Assembly (NCBI RefSeq): GCF_001625215.2
Contig: NC_030389.2
Span: forward strand, 45,063,454-45,127,453
DNA length: 64,000 bases
Reading direction: 5' to 3'
From: Daucus carota subsp. sativus
Lineage: Eukaryota; Streptophyta; Magnoliopsida; Apiales; Apiaceae
Shown: positions 45,849 to 58,084 of the stretch, piece by piece
Layout: every line of letters begins with the position of its first letter
Position numbering within the stretch: the stretch's first letter is position 1
Translations under genes and position numbers: made by a program
The notes under the pieces: generated by a model
Databases searched by the model: none
What the model saw: the letters and a program-made list of their open reading frames with translations, nothing else
What the model was told of the DNA's origin: nothing

Positions 45849-48214
45849 TGGACACTGTGAATTGGAGGATCGGATGCTGATTCTTGGCCTTTGTATCAGA
45901 TAAAAGAGCATTTGAAAAGTATAAAGCTTCAAATGGCTGCAGAGTCTTGAGACTTCTTGTAGCTCAACATGCAGGAATTAACATGTGGTTTGAATGTCAA
46001 GAATTCATCAGGAGGTGATTTCTTATGACAATTTGTTTCTGTCCTGGTCGATATAAACTCGAGCTCGAGCTCAATCCCGAAAATTTTCATTTTATTTCGT
46101 GTTTCTTTTTTGTAAATTTTCCGCTAAATTTTTTTGGCGTACATTCATTATATCTGAAATCGAAATCTTGTTTATAATTTTTCATTCTAATCTCGTCTCA
46201 TTCAATTTGTTCTGTCCAAAGAGAATATTACTTTCTAAATTCTATTGGCCAGTGGTTAGATGGTTGAATTTAAGGAAAAAGATCCTGTGAAATGCCAAAA
46301 CCTCAGTTCAATTATTTGACTTTGGAGATAGTGTGCCCAGTGTTTATACTAGGTGCATGTTCTTGACTTTGGCAATATCTTTCATATTCTAATATTATTT
46401 TATATATTTTATTTCTTATTTTCTCACAATTTCGCTTTCCCTACATAGATTAGCCAGAAATTTGGGTTCTTAATTGCCTAATTACCGATTGGTGTTACAT
46501 TAAACTTAATAGGACTCAGATTAAAAATTTTGCCGATTTTTAAGAATAAAATATATTTAAATTTAAAAAATAATGAATTTGTCAGTTTAGTCGAAATATC
46601 ACCCTTAATTAGTCTTCTAGCTTGTAAGCAAGTTGATGCCGAATAATAAATGACATCCTTTTCATAATTTGGCAATTTGCGAACATTACAAAACCTGAGT
46701 GTGATAACTATGATACACTCATACACAGTTGGTTTATTTTCATCGAATCAAACATATTCAGTATTATCAAATATTTCAGAATCTAAAACTAAAATAACAA
46801 TTTTGCTTGTAATATTTTTAGCCATGCAAATTAATTTCAGTTTCAAAACTTCTCAGAGCTTCTGAGTTCTGATAGCTGAATTGTTAAGATAAATGTTTAT
46901 ACATAAATCATAAATCATAAATCACCGATTTGATGTTAAGTTATCAGTTCTTCTAAATCGACAAAAGTCAGGCACTTTGTACCGTTTAAAATTGGACTTC
47001 AGAGTTGATAGGTTGCTAGCATCCAACTGGGGACATTTGGGTCACCATCGCCGGTCTGAACCCTGTACCTCTTTGGCTGGTTTTTTAATACCAAGTCAAC
47101 TATGAATATTCAAAGCAAACTGGAATCTTTAAAATGATCCCGTTTCAGCTTATTACTGTAATAATTTCGTCCCATCATAATTATTTATATCGATAACGAG
47201 TATCTGTCATTACTGATAGTATAAGTTCTGATTTGTTTGAGCGGGTTGGGTTCGACCTTGACTCATCTCGAAAATTTATTAAAACATACTCACTTGTAAG
47301 GTTGGGAGTCATGTAAATGGATTTATATGTTTGATAGATACATCGCAATTATGCGATGTTTAGAAATGAAACACAGGAAAGTATAATGAAAGTATATCTG
47401 CAAGAAGACCGGAACACCTTAGTTTATCAAGATAATTATCTTTATCTTATAAAATTAAGGATAATTAATTAAGCTGCAAACGCACTAGCTCATCTGTTGC
47501 TCTTAGAGCAAATTAGTTTGAAGAATATGTGAACAATCTTATCCGGATTAAGAAGCAACTTGCAGAATATGTAGCTCAGAGCCTCAGACTCTTGTATTAT
47601 ATATTTTATTATATATGTTTACATAATTTGTTGCTCAAAAAAAAAAAATGTTTACATAATTTGCTAACGTTACATTTTAATTAAATTTAAAAATTAGGTA
47701 TAGGTGTTGATTTGTTAGTAACAAGTCGAGTGGCACGAAAATATAACATAACAAAAAATGATAGGTTTAGAAGCACTTCATCGGTTTTAACCTCTGTCTT
47801 TTTATGATGTTCGGTTTTGTCCTGTTTCGTTGTAGCGTGTAGTCTATCAATTTAGTTATATGTCGGATGTTGATTAAAAAGTTGTACTGCATATGGTATA
47901 AAAAAACATGGCTTGTCGGACATATGCAGCAACAACATTCATGACCGGCTGTAATGAGAAACTCCAGGTTCACCTCACAAAATTCGCAAATCTAGCAAAA
48001 CCAATGCTTTCATTGTTGGCTGAAAATTGAAGTGACAACCTTCTATTTTTGGTTAAAAGAAACGAAGATATCAGTTGAAATACATCTCCCCTATAATTTA
48101 GCTCCATTTTTTCAAACAAAATTAAATGCAGCAAATTTTTGGGTTCTGACAACTGATTATAGTTAAGGCAATCTTCATACGAAACAAAAAAAACAACTGA
48201 TTATATGATCAAGC
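45849..48214. other. Intergenic between NRT2 and PMEI genes
   Basis: No convincing coding sequence. Around 46247-46330 there is a tRNA-like stretch (ccagtggttagatgg, then cctcagttcaatt about 50 bp on) that could be a SINE relic. A tiny retroposon scar lies at 47615-47663. The remainder is AT-rich and single-copy. Confidence 0.5.
47631..47647 (+). mobile_element. Ultra-short LINE-type insertion (17 nt) with 16-bp target duplication
   Basis: The 16-bp sequence atgtttacataatttg occurs at 47615-47630 and 47648-47663 with only ttgctcaaaaaaaaaaa between. A long perfect direct repeat around a poly(A)-ended scrap fits an extreme 5' truncation. Confidence 0.6.
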
Positions 48215-48219
48215 ACCAT

Positions 48220-48226
48220 TATAAAT
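48220..48226 (+). promoter_or_regulatory. TATA box of the PMEI-domain gene
   Basis: ccatTATAAATctc about 90 bp before the start codon. Confidence 0.55.
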
Positions 48227-48314
48227 CTCTACGTTTCCTTGCAAAAGACTGTGAAGCAGGAAAAAATCAATCTAGAAAAGAAGTTACCAGAAATTTTATT
48301 TGGGAGCCAGAATA

Positions 48315-48908
48315 ATGGCTTCTAAAGGGTATTCAAATTTATCAGTGGCTGTGATCATTGTCCTTGGTCTTTTCGCAAGCGGTGTAAATTCTCAAGGCCC
48401 TAGCAGTTCTGAAGCCCCCAGTAGTTCTGAAGGCGAAGCCCCCAGGAGTTCTGAAGCCCCTGGTAGTTCTGAAGGCGGCCCTGTAAATGAATTCTGCCAC
48501 ACTGCTGATCACAAGGACTTCTGCACAAAGATGGTTCGAGGAGCAACTACTTTACAAGATGCTACGAGAAATGTAGTTGAGTCAACTTTGGATATAGCTA
48601 TAGAGTTGCAGAAGATGTATCCACTGCTTGAGCCAGCAGTTAAAGATCTTCCTCCCAAGACCAAGAAAAGCGTGCTTGACACGTGTCGTCAAAATTTTGA
48701 AACAACTGTGGATGACTTGAAGGATTGCCTGGGATTTGTCGAGAAGAACGACAAAGGAAGCCTTAATGTACATTTATCTGCAGCGACTTCGTCTGATTGT
48801 TCTGACGCATTTGAAGGCTCTGCTGAAATGCCTAAGCCTATTAAGGATAAACTCGATTTGATGTACCAGGCAGCAGATAACTGCTTGGCTGTATCCGAGC
48901 AGATTTAA
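48315..48908 (+). CDS. Secreted invertase/pectin methylesterase inhibitor (PMEI) domain protein
   Basis: Small apoplastic inhibitor-type protein, single exon. I start at MASKGYS (48315) because it gives a good signal peptide (LSVAVIIVLGLFASGVNS); an ATG five codons upstream (48300) is possible. After the signal comes a short spacer of SSSEAP/SSEGEAP repeats, then the four-helix PMEI domain. The first two of its Cys (EFCHTADHKDFC) form the N-terminal hairpin and the next pair (DTCRQNF and LKDCLGF) the helix-bundle bridge. VHLSAATSSDCSDAF and ADNCLAV complete the family pattern. Family members block either pectin methylesterase or acid invertase; which one cannot be told here. About 198 residues, normal length. 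The frame is intact. Confidence 0.9.
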   Translation: MASKGYSNLSVAVIIVLGLFASGVNSQGPSSSEAPSSSEGEAPRSSEAPGSSEGGPVNEFCHTADHKDFCTKMVRGATTLQDATRNVVESTLDIAIELQKMYPLLEPAVKDLPPKTKKSVLDTCRQNFETTVDDLKDCLGFVEKNDKGSLNVHLSAATSSDCSDAFEGSAEMPKPIKDKLDLMYQAADNCLAVSEQI

Positions 48909-49478
48909 GCTTAATATGCACAACACATTTCTGTCAGACTGCATGCCTCATCGAATTATAATCACACAAGTACTATTATCTGCGTATAGTTCAGGGATTA
49001 AATTCATTTAAATCTCTGTGCAAACTTACAAATACGTCTCATCATATCATCTGTGGTGTATTGTTGGCACATTATAGAAATGCAATAGAAGTTTCCATCC
49101 ATATTCCCGTTCAAGTTTCATCCATATGTTCGTACAGAGAAGTCACTATGTTGGTGGTTTAACGAGAAGTCATGACACTGTGTATTAGAACTTCAATAGT
49201 GCATTCATATTGTGTGTGTGTGTGTGTGTGGTGGTGGTGGTTGGGGGGGGGGGGGGGATTAATTATTGATTTTCGTTAAAGCAAAGCAATTACAGAAAGC
49301 TTAATTAGAAATCCTAGTTCTAATACGGAAAACTGTAAATTTATGTTGAACTTATATTATGAACACGAATATAACAACAAATTAAAGATGTAAAAGTGTC
49401 TAAATTGTTTTAATGTATTCCAATTAAATGTGAAATCAATGAGAACACAACACTATCAAGTAACAGAAAAGTTACAGT
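48909..49478. other. Convergent 3' flanks of PMEI and PIG-X genes, with a GT/G microsatellite
   Basis: Contains (TG)n at 49211-49230, then gtggtggtgg and a 15-base G run at 49243-49257. No gene is visible. Confidence 0.7.
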
Positions 49479-50923
49479 TCAGGATTGCTTACTATCATCT
49501 GTCTCAAAGTTGGAGTGGCGGATAGATACAAGGACAATTGACAGAGCTGATAAAATTGCAGACACAAAAGTGAGAAACGATACGGTTGAGGCATGTTTCT
49601 TGTTTCCAGAAGGTACTTCCCAAACAATACTATCATCGATGACTTTAGCAGTGCTATCAGTTGACATAAAAATGCAGCTTTGACTACTAGACTTCCCTTT
49701 TATGCTGCAGCGCGTAAATAGATCAGGAAGGCCAAATTCAGTTCTTGAATATCCACGGTCTCCAAGAGGCTACACAAAGAATAAACTAAAAATTAAGTTT
49801 CCGAATTCTTTTTGGGAATAACACCAGGTCACCAATATATAAGTTTCGAACATGTATTTAACAGGGGAGTTATTTATTCATTTATTTTGGGGGTTGGGGG
49901 GGGGGGGGGGGGGGGGGGGGGGGAGAACTTGTATATGCAGCAGACAAGTAATAGATTTACAGAGGAACTAATCAATATTATCATTACAACTCCATTCAAA
50001 ATTCATCATTTTCTTATATCATGTACAAATTCATTCTACATTACCGGATAGCGTGCATGTATTGGAAGTTCAATTTTCGTTTCCATCCCATGTTTGCTTC
50101 CTGTTAATGCATTCGACCCAATATCCATGTGAATCTCAACTAGGGACCGATTTGACTGAATTGACGGTAACTCTAAATTCGTATCCCCAAACGCAGATGC
50201 TTTCATATAAACTGTGCAAAATGAATGGTTTAAATGCAAAAACCAGTATGAAACATAATTTTATAATTACGGTCAATATGTTGCTTTAAAAGTTTGATGA
50301 TAATTACCACCGCGGTATAGAAGATCTTGTAGCTCAAATGGATCTGCAAAGACTCCAGAGGGCAGTTTCTCAATGATAATGGCCTCACAATAGTGATCAG
50401 GTAAGTTAGAAACTGATTCTTGGTATATTTCAAATTGGATTGATGTAGATAGACGACGGTGAGAACCTTCACCAATAAGACGACGGTGTAAAATAGACAG
50501 CTTTGGTGCAGAATTGATTTTGTTTTGAAACACTTCACATAAGCCAAGTGGAACTTCATGTGCTAGGAAATCTTGAAAATATGAATCATGCAGACTTCCG
50601 TATTTTTCAAAGTATGGCTCTGAAATATATCCCTGAAAGGAAGAAGCACTTAAGAATAAGAAGAACCAATTGCCAAATGCAAGCATAGTTGAATACTAGA
50701 AATTTCAGTACAAAGATACAACATTGAACCAAACTAGCTGCAACAGGTCAATGTATTTGAACACACATGTACATACTGTCCATAAACACCAGGGGTAAAA
50801 ACAATATTATAGACTCACCTCTGCAAAATTAGGAATGCGCTTGCAAGAGCCAAACTTAAAAAGAAAAAACAACATGGTCCCAAATACCAGACATATCCGC
50901 ACTTTGAGAAGTAGAAGTTCCAT
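49479..50923 (-). CDS. PIGX: PIG-X, subunit of GPI mannosyltransferase I
   Basis: ER membrane protein that stabilises PIG-M, the enzyme adding the first mannose to the GPI anchor precursor (relative of yeast Pbn1). Exons on the minus strand: 50819-50923, 50308-50632, 50045-50211, 49479-49769. The N-terminal signal segment (ICLVFGTMLFFLFKFGSC) leads into the luminal domain. It carries PSGVFADPFELQDLLYRGG, VYMKASAFGDTNLELPS, the family motif LPIHARYPPLGDRGYSR, then FGLPDLFTRC. A single C-terminal TM helix (STVSFLTFVSAILSALSIVLV) follows. About 295 residues, as in other plants; the frame is complete. Intron 3 carries a 28-base G run. A 5'-UTR intron is likely: donor at about 51855 (CAAAG|GTAGG) and acceptor ttgcag just before the start codon. 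Confidence 0.9.
49889..49923. repeat. Poly(G) tract in PIG-X intron 3
   Basis: Five G, two T, then 28 uninterrupted G on the plus strand; the PIG-X transcript therefore has poly(C) here. True length is uncertain, since such runs are read poorly. Confidence 0.85.
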
Positions 50924-52293
50924 AATGTAACTGCAACTGGAAGATTATGGAGATCTATACTGAAAAGAAATTGATTTTGAAACAAAATTAGACAATTATG
51001 CTATTATTATATATCTGAATATAAACTACCATCACTTTGCATTAGAAAAACTATAAGGGAACCACCATTGTTTTCCCGTGCAAAATAACTTCAAGTTCTT
51101 CCAGATAAGTATGTATCCTTCATATAATTTAATAGCTTTATTTCCTTTAACTTAAGCTAGATATAATGCAAACTACTCGTACGCAAACCATAATGCTAAT
51201 CACCTCATACACAAACTATATCACTAATTCAAATTTAATACTTATACCTCTAGGCTCTAGCTCCACTTTAGATATCCAAACACTCATTAAGTTCTCAAAT
51301 TACATACTAACTTCAAGAGGGCTAATTATTTATACAGCAAAGTATATGTGGATCCTATTAGCTAAGGTTTTGGAAATCACTCACTCCCTTTACATATTTG
51401 TCATAATTATACAAACATTTCACATCATAACAGTACCATAATATAGGATCATATTCGAATGAGAATTCGAATGAGAATCGAAAACCTGTGAGAACCAAAT
51501 ACTTACTTTGACCATAGTTCTCATTTGTGTCCGGCCTCGATGTAACCAGGTGGATAATAGTAATTATATACTGAATTTAATATCTCAACCAAAACACTTA
51601 AAAACAAACAACCAGATAAATATTCCGATAATAAATCATCCAGGCTGTCTAACTGATAATCCGTATAACAACTATGCAAAATATGAAGGAAAAAAAATCA
51701 TAAGAATTAACTATTGTAGCAGAAATCAATCTTACATTTAGCTAAATTTAGAATAAGGAAGCACGAATCACTAAAAGTTTCTAATCTAAACATACAAACA
51801 AATATATATACATATTTTGGGAGAGATGCACAAATGAGAGAGAGAGTCCTACCTTTGGAGAGATTATCTGCGGGAGAGAGCGGAGAGAAGCGAGGCGCGT
51901 GTGCGAGAGATAGAAGCGAGAGAGATGAGAAATTCTGATTTTTCTGAGAATGAGCCGGTGCATGTGGACGGTTCGGCACAGCACAACTCGGCACGAATTG
52001 TGAAGAAATTGATCAAATCCTGGTGGAATCGGGTCGAACAGAATTGACGTAGCACACAGATGAACACGAGCAGGTTCGGGAATCATAAACCGGCCCGATG
52101 TTCCAAACCGACCCGGTCCGGCACGTGAATTACACCTCATCCCAATTTTTCCTGCAATTTTCTTTACAAACTATATAAATTTTGTATTTTTAATTATAAT
52201 GTAACAACTTTTATATTTGTTTGCAGGATGAATGAGTGCTATGCTGAGAAACAGACGTAAATACGCCTTTATTTTATGTTTTTTTTAAGTTAA
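50924..52293. other. PIG-X 5' region with probable untranslated first exon
   Basis: 51856-52130 on the minus strand is a CT- and purine-rich leader-like segment ending in donor CAAAG|GTAGG, fitting a non-coding first exon. The intron would run to about 50935. The rest shows no coding frame with a domain. Confidence 0.5.
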
Positions 52294-54126
52294 CTAGTGA
52301 AAAAAGCCGCGCTTCGCGGCGGCGTTATGAATTTTTTATAAATTTAGACAAAAAATTGTTTTAGCTACTTTCCCGTCAAACATAATACTAATAAAAAAAT
52401 ATTATTATTTAGGTAAAAATTAATTTGGGCCGCCCTCCCCTTAAACACAATACTAATAAATAAATTTTTTATAAAGTTTGATACGAAATACTATTATAAT
52501 TCCAAAAAAGTTATTTTCAGTCGTGTTCTCGTTAAACATATCTTCAATATATATCTTATCGAAAAAAAATTGTTTTAGCTACTTTCCCGTCAAACATAAT
52601 ACTAATAAAAAAATATTATTATTTAGGTAAAAATTAATTTGGGCCGCCCTCCCCTTAAACACAATACTAATAAATAAATTTTTTATAAAGTTTGATACGA
52701 AATACTATTATAATTCCAAAAAAGTTATTTTCAGTCGTGTTCTCGTTAAACATATCTTCAATATATATCTTATCGAAAATAAGAATTGTATATATTACTT
52801 TACATATCTTAAATATAAATTGTATTTTATCTATTATTATTAGTTTGAATAAATATAATCCTATTTGTTTTGGATTACTAAATAAGAAAAGAATTGTATC
52901 ATCTTTAGAATTCAATAAGAAATACTATTGTATCATCTTTAGAGTTCAATAAGAAATACCAAATAAGAAAAGAACTGTATCATCTTTAGAATTAAATAAG
53001 AAAAGAATTGTATTACTATTTTAGCCACTTTCCCGTCAAAAATAATACTATTAGAAAAATTATTATTATTTAGATAAAAATTAGTATGGGCCGCCTCCCG
53101 TGCCCGTCAAATACAATACTAATCGAGAATCATTTTACATTATCATAAAATCAATATATGATTCCTATTTTTTATATCCTATTTTTCTTTATTTATTATT
53201 TTTATTTTATGATTTCTATTTATCAGTTAAAAATATTATTCGTTTATGGTTCTATTTTTTTTTTGCTATTAGTTTTTTTTATGATTATTATCTTTACAAT
53301 CTTTTATTTCTATTCAGAAATTTAAGAAAATCCGCGATCTGAGGGGAAATTGAAAGAGATAATTAATGAAAATGATGAAATTAGACGCATGGAGGTTGTT
53401 AATTACATGTTCGTACCTCGCTTCGACATCTTGATCGATCCGTTATCTCTCTCGGAATCTCTCCCTGAGGCGCCGTTGATGAGGGGAGGAGGGGTTTATA
53501 TGGAGATCGGGCTTGTCTAGGTTTTAAGTGAATATTACTTCGTCAATAAAACGACATCGTCAGGTTCACTTGTTCACTTTCTTGGGAGGGAATTTGGTCG
53601 CCGCCGGTGCTCAATAAATAAATTAAATTATAAATTTTTTTATTTGAAATTTAAGAAAATTATTAGAATAAATTGGAAATATAAATAGTATTTATTCTAT
53701 GATTGTTAGTTTGAATAAATATAATCCTATTAATTCCTTTTGGGATACGTAAATAAGAAAAAAACTGAATTATAAATAAATATTCGATAGAGATGAGAAG
53801 ATTGCAATCACTACTTTTTGAAAAAAAATTACAAAAAAAATTATAAATTTATAACTTTTGAGAATAAGAATCGTACTCTTTTTAATAATTTTTATATTAA
53901 TATATAATTAACAATAAGAATTGTATCACCCTTATGATTCCTGAATTGGAAAAAGAATTGTATTACATTTGGAACTCAATAAGAAAAGAATTGTATGACC
54001 TTTAGAATTCTTAAACATGATTTTTTGAATTATAACTATATTTTTCTCCGAAATTTAAGAAAAATCAGACGACTGAATCGAGCTATTCTAGAGACGCCGG
54101 TATTCTCCTTTATATATATATATTGA
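52294..54126 (-). mobile_element. Non-autonomous Helitron 2 (1,833 bp)
   Basis: On the minus strand it begins TCAATATATATATATAAAGG at 54126 and ends CTAG at 52294, between A (52293) and T (54127). A perfect 6-bp-stem hairpin, gccgcgcttcgcggc (52306-52320), lies 8 bases from the CTAG end. Termini match Helitron 1. No Rep/helicase. It contains a 214-bp direct repeat (52355 against 52569) and an apparent captured gene start at 53417-53520. Confidence 0.85.
53417..53520 (-). pseudogene. Captured promoter and first exon resembling ribosomal protein uL14/RPL23
   Basis: Inside Helitron 2, minus strand: a TATA-like ccatataaacccc (about 53492-53505), a roughly 60-nt leader, then ATGTCGAAGCGAG at 53429-53417 followed by donor GTACG. 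This would encode MSKRG, the start of plant RPL23 (MSKRGRGG). The non-repetitive, GC-richer composition differs from the surrounding AT-rich Helitron. No further exons are found. The match is only 13 coding bases, so the identity is an inference. Confidence 0.5.
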
Positions 54127-54667
54127 TGGTTGAACTAACTTCATAATGGCAACCATCTTTTTAAAAGACGAAGACGAATATCAGTCATTTTTCTGCTAAT
54201 TTTAAAATTCAATTGCATTTTTATAAATCAATATAAACTATAGTAGTACAAAATATGACCTTTAGAACCTGCGAAGTCACCTCACTAACTGCACTACTCA
54301 AAGATAAAAATGTGGACATCTCCAACCTTTCACTTGTAGTTCTGAACTGTAGTTCTGAACCGTGATAATCTGCCGCCATTGCAATTTTATTGCTTAATAG
54401 AAATTTACCACAACATATCGTACTAATTTGTAAAGCCTACAATACAAATTTAATTATTAAAAATAATATAACATCTAGAAAGTTTGACCAAATAGGCTCC
54501 ATACCACATGGAGTCACCAGCTTTCTTATGCAATTGCTTATAAATTAGGGAAGTATCTCTTTCCGATTCGATTACACTCTTCCCGGTCATGTTCAATATA
54601 CATGATACGTGATATTTATATATGAGTAATTTTAATATATTCCAAATTTTATATCAAATAATATAAT

Positions 54668-55079
54668 TATGGGTGTAATTCGGGTCGAGTGAGTCGGGTT
54701 TCGAGCCGGGCGTAATTCGAGCCGAAGTTAATCGAGCCGAGCCGAGCCGACTCGTTTAACTATTCGAGCCTAAATCCTTGCCCGAACTCGACTCGTTTAA
54801 TTTCACGAGTCGAGTATAGCCGGCTCATTTAGCTAAATGAGCCGGTTTTAGAGAGTCGGGCGAGCGGCTCGTTTAATTTTACAATTAATCGAGCCTAAAA
54901 CTTTACCCGAACTCGGCTCGTTTAATTTCACGAGTCGAGTCGAGCCGACTTGTTTAATTAAACGAGCCGGAACCTTTGCCCGAGCTCGGTTCGTTTAATT
55001 AAACGAGACGAGTCGAGTCTAGTTAAACGAGTTCGAGCCGGGCGAGCTCGCGAGCCGCCCGACTCGAATTACAGCTCTA
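54668..55079. mobile_element. hAT-type MITE with iterated gagcc motifs
   Basis: 412 bp with inverted ends (tatgggtgtaattcgggtcg and, reversed, tagagctgtaattcgagtcg) and a perfect 8-bp target duplication aatataat (54660-54667, 55080-55087). The whole body is built from repeats of gagccg/cgagtcg and tcgtttaa. Confidence 0.87.
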
Positions 55080-56328
55080 AATATAATAAATAAATAAACA
55101 TTCTTAATTGAGTGATTCCAATACCATATACATGATCTCAGTGAAATCGATCAAACATTATTATAAGTCAAATTTCATATGTAACGTTTTTCAATATATT
55201 GCGGATAAATTCTTCATTACATGAACTCGGGGAAAGTGCTCGTCCATCACAAATAAATAGTTCACGTATCGAGTTCAATTATACTAAAAATTAATATTAT
55301 TTTTTAATAAATAATATTTTTTAAGGGCATTATATACGTCGGATCGGACTGCCGACCACTTTTGCCGTAGTTTCCATGTACTATGCCTTGCGTTATATTC
55401 AAGTTTGTTTTTCTGGTTTCTACGAACAGACTTAAATCACCATCGCTTTAGCTAGTTTTAAACTCATAGACCATCTCTGAGGAACCTCACAGGCAGGCCA
55501 CAGTAAAAGTGAAAAAGAAAAGTAAAAAAACAAAGAGGATCAGCTGAAAGCAACCAAAATATTTACAGAATCGCAGGCATGCTTGGCTTATGCATGAATT
55601 GTTAAATCGTGTTCAAAGAATTTCGAATGTTAAGTAAAGAATCTAGCCATCTAGGATTCTAGGTTCCCGATAAATAAAAAATGTTACTACTATGAGATAA
55701 AGTGTTCTCCGAAATCAGAACCGAGTTACTGTATTTCAATCAATGAAATAACGCTTTTCCTGCCTTCCCACGTCTAAATTTCAGAGTCCCATGCATCAAT
55801 TATTTACACAAAAATAATGCAGTGTCACAATGGGCCTGAAATTCGGGATAAACAAATAATTAAGCTTAAATTTCCACTCATGTGATCCGTAGAAATTTAA
55901 TAATACCTGGCCCCATGGCCCACGGTCTTTCTCAGGGTATAGTTTGTGAAAGGAAATTTATTTAGAATGATAATATGTAACTAAATTTTGTCCCGACAAA
56001 GTTGGTTTTAATTTATATTATATATGGGGCCATGTTCTACGAGAGAACCCTTTACTTTTGAACACACAACGATGGAAAAAAAATGTATATAGATTTGGAA
56101 CCTTAATGTCTTATTAAATCATTGCGTGTGTTCAGAAGTAATTTCAAAATACAACGCATAAATTTTTTTCATGTGCAGTTCTATTGTCAGAAATAAGACA
56201 AGAGTTCTTTGGATAATGGTTCTCTCTTGAACATGATCCTTTAGAGATATTTATAATATCCATAAATAATAAATTAATAAAGAATTTCTTATTTCATCCG
56301 AAAATTGTTTTAATTTATCAAGCTCTAA

Positions 56329-56723
56329 GAGCAAGTCCAATAGGTTACTTATATGAGCTCCTAAGCTCACATTTAGGTAATGAACCAAAAAAAACCACTC
56401 CTACACTCTCCTAGTGAGCTCCTAAATCACTAGCACATGCTCCAATATGCTAGCCATTACCTATTTTTAAGTAAACACTAGCCATTACCTATATACTATT
56501 TATGAATAAAAAAATGATCTCTCTCCTTCTTTCTTTGTCTTTTTCCATCCATTCTCATTCTCTCTCCCAAATTTATTATTAAAATAATCTTAGGAGAACA
56601 AATATAGGGATTGCTGTTGGAGTTGACACTAAAAATAGATTACCTAAATCACTAAGACTCACTAGGATTCATTATTTTATATTATTAATAAGTAATGAGA
56701 TAGTTAACTTATTGGACTTGCTC
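56329..56723. mobile_element. PIF/Harbinger (Tourist-like) MITE
   Basis: 395 bp with terminal inverted repeats gagcaagtccaata and a TAA duplication on both sides (56326-56328, 56724-56726). The three-base target is typical of PIF/Harbinger elements. Confidence 0.8.
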
Positions 56724-57032
56724 TAAATGTTCTTTAGCCAGACGTTTCTGTAATGTGACTGAAAAATTAAAGTAGTAATCAACCAAATCGCTTTTTCACG
56801 GACCAGTGCCAGATCGCTCTGTTTTGGTGCTTTGTGAAAAGTGTGTAGCTTCTTATAAGTTACTATCGTTCACATTACATATTTATGCTTTGCAGTGATA
56901 GTAAAATTATGATCACAAAGTGATTTCAAACAAGTCGACCGACGTCGACTAGACTATTGACTACTCCTAGTTACCTTTAGGAGATCCCTTGATCTTCTGA
57001 TGAGAAATGTAATATGTCATAGTAACATAATA

Positions 57033-57274
57033 TATCTGTCCCTCTCATTTTTTATATTTTTTTTCATTGTTCGACATGCATATTAAGACACATATAAAAC
57101 ATAGTTTCATAACTTTTGTTTTTCAAAATTTTCTTTTTTTTATAAAAGTTTAGATATTAAATTTTTATTCAAAAAAAAATTCAAAATAATTTATCAAACT
57201 ATATTTTATGAGAGGATTATAATGCGTGCCGAGCCCCCATCCCCCAATGTAAACATTAAGGGGGACGGAGGGAG
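57033..57274. mobile_element. Stowaway MITE
   Basis: Left end tctgtccctctcattttt, right end ttaagggggacggagggag followed by TA. The left terminus is slightly eroded. Confidence 0.75.
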
Positions 57275-58084
57275 TACCAAATTTCGTCCAAAATTTTCGA
57301 TATAATAGATCATGATTGATTTTAATTAAACGTTTTGAGGCAAGGTGACTGAGTGTAAGTGACCAATCAAATACTCCTACCCTCTCAGTCCCAAATTATG
57401 TGACCTTATTTGACTAGCACAGTATTTAAGAAATTTTAATTTGACTTAATGATAGTCAAGTAAATGAGATACTGGATATTAAAGTAAGTGTTTATACAGA
57501 AGCATTATTTTGAAAATTCCTGATTTAATTTTTGATTAATCCATAATATATTTATCAATCTATTAATTATATTCTAATTTTATTAAAATTTTTATTTAAT
57601 TATTTTTTTTGATAAATTTTAAATCGATAAATCTGATCAGCTGAATTCTCGTTCCCGCAGCAATGCCCGGGGTACTCCAAGATCCAACACGTTTGATATA
57701 AAATGCAAATTACGTGAATTAGGCTTCATCTCGCGAAGATATTAATACACAGCACGTGAACTATCTCCCCTTCCCATGCCTCGAGATCGTACAAAAACCT
57801 GCCACGTGTACACTTCACTCATGATAAAGCCTTCACTTTCCTCCCCACGTATTTCCCGTTAATTATTTCTCACCATTTCAACACACACAGTAGCTTAAAC
57901 AAGGTAATTAATTCACTAATTCAGCTTCATTAATTACATCTCATTTCAATTTTTATCTGCTAATTACGTGTTAATCAATTCTCATTAGTTTTGAATTTGT
58001 GCTTTGCTTTTGTTTTGTGTAGAGAATTTGAATTTGAATTTGAATTTGAAGTTGAAGTTGAAGCGTTGATTGTGATTATATATA

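Larger units (their letters stand above)
54127..58084. other. Intergenic between Helitron 2 and GWD1, with several MITEs
   Basis: Holds a hAT MITE (54668-55079), a Harbinger MITE (56329-56723) and a Stowaway MITE (57033-57274). Near 57904-58021 a donor (acaag|gtaatt) and acceptor (tttgtgtag) suggest a 5'-UTR intron of GWD1. The rest shows no gene. Confidence 0.6.
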
